From CAZAKZ01 sp964485695 (GTDB lineage Bacteria > Planctomycetota > JAFGQW01), in assembly GCA_964485695.1 (NCBI GenBank), contig CAZAKZ010000137.1, forward strand, positions 1 to 14,276: a DNA stretch of 14,276 nucleotides, read 5' to 3'. This document shows, piece by piece, positions 13,640 through 14,276 of this stretch (position 1 is its first letter; each line of letters opens with the position of its first letter). Under the pieces are notes generated by a model that was not told the DNA's origin, did not search any database, and was given only the letters and a program-made list of their open reading frames with translations. The translations under genes were made by a program, and so were the position numbers.

Positions 13640-14276
13640 ATGAAAAATACCGCCCTTCTCGGCCTGATCGTGGTCCTTGTTGCCGGAGGAGTCGCTCCGG
13701 CCCAGTATCACGATCCGGTCTACATCACCGGAGGCTACAACGCGGTATCCTCCATCTACACCCGCGGGATCTTTTTGGCCGACGGCAGCGCCAGGACCCT
13801 CACCACCTTCATTTTGCCGCGGTACTACTCTTACGGCTTCAGGATGGACGTGGGCAACCGTCAGGTCGTGTTCCAGACCGGGGTTCAGTTTTCCAGCAGT
13901 ACCGTCTTCACGGGGCCCCACGCCGGCCTCTACAGGTTTGATCCGGCGACCCAGAAAATCTCTACGATCCGGTATGACACAATGTCGTTCTACCGGCCCT
14001 ACAAGCTTCACGTCAACCAGGACGGGGATTACGTCCTGGGCGCCAACACCCGGAACTGGACCGGCACCCGGACGGAATACCACTACCGCATCCTGAAGGT
14101 GGATCGAACCGGGGTGCTGACCACGGTGCTAACGACACAGAGCCTCGGTCGCCCTGCTTACTTCTATGGCGCGATCCAGACCAACATCGACACGGGTAAT
14201 TACCTGATCTGCGACATGTACAGCCTACTTTCCGCGGGTCGCTGGTTCGATTACGCCCGGATTTACACAGCGATCG
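13640..14276 (+). CDS. Partial secreted propeller-like protein, 5' end
   Basis: An ATG at 13640 with AAGGAG nine bases upstream opens a frame that runs off the window after 212 full codons. A signal peptide is clear (residues 1-22, ending APAQ). The mature part has repeated beta-strand units with turn motifs, such as LADGSARTLTTF, GLYRFDPATQKIST, VNQDGDYVLGAN, ILKVDRTGVLTTVL and NIDTGNYLICD, as in NHL-like or quinoprotein-like propellers. No catalytic motif is visible. The layout of 'DRTG/DGS' turns and 'TG-(D/N)-Y/I-(L/I)I' strands resembles the propeller-like protein at 1883-3127. The two may belong to one family, though this was judged by eye only. It follows the DUF1501 gene by 16 bases and so probably shares its transcript. 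The C-terminal half is outside the window. Confidence 0.85.
   Translation, partial: MKNTALLGLIVVLVAGGVAPAQYHDPVYITGGYNAVSSIYTRGIFLADGSARTLTTFILPRYYSYGFRMDVGNRQVVFQTGVQFSSSTVFTGPHAGLYRFDPATQKISTIRYDTMSFYRPYKLHVNQDGDYVLGANTRNWTGTRTEYHYRILKVDRTGVLTTVLTTQSLGRPAYFYGAIQTNIDTGNYLICDMYSLLSAGRWFDYARIYTAI

Overview
The window is GC-rich (mostly well above 60% by eye) and encodes mainly secreted or membrane proteins, plus one compact block of cytoplasmic enzymes. Twin-arginine DUF1800/DUF1501 proteins, secreted beta-propeller-like proteins with a characteristic C-terminal beta-rich module, and a secreted coiled-coil protein with a BRCT-like tail together suggest Planctomycetota or a neighbouring lineage. 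This assignment rests on recalled family distributions and is only moderately confident. No rRNA, tRNA, CRISPR array, transposase or phage gene is visible.

Left part (1-1711, minus strand): three separate genes read leftwards. They are a partial putative exported protein cut by the window edge (240 to 1), a secreted coiled-coil/BRCT-like protein (1115 to 366), and a small exported orphan of clearly lower GC (1711 to 1247). An AT-rich divergent control region (1712-1882) carries two adjacent 6-3-6 inverted repeats and separates them from a rightward block.

Central block (1883-10571, plus strand): seven genes with gaps of at most 59 bases, probably one operon. They encode a secreted propeller-like protein, a glutamate-1-semialdehyde-aminomutase-like PLP enzyme, an enolase-superfamily (MLE-type) enzyme, an apparently intact Amidohydrolase_2 enzyme, a second amidohydrolase-like protein that has lost all recognisable metal ligands, a lipoprotein fusing a six-blade NHL propeller to an (alpha/alpha)-toroid-like domain, and a GT-C type membrane glycosyltransferase. 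The four cytoplasmic genes are translationally coupled by overlaps (ATGA, 11 bases, ATGA). I infer a small-molecule pathway in which an amino group is moved, a ring or stereocentre is rearranged by the enolase-type enzyme, and the product is hydrolysed. The substrate is unknown.

Right part (10713-14276, plus strand): after a 141-base AT-rich gap with a possible promoter come a DUF1800 and a DUF1501 protein, both with twin-arginine signals, and the first 212 codons of another secreted propeller-like protein that stylistically resembles the one opening the central block. The most unusual feature is the catalytic/non-catalytic amidohydrolase pair inside the PLP-enolase cassette.
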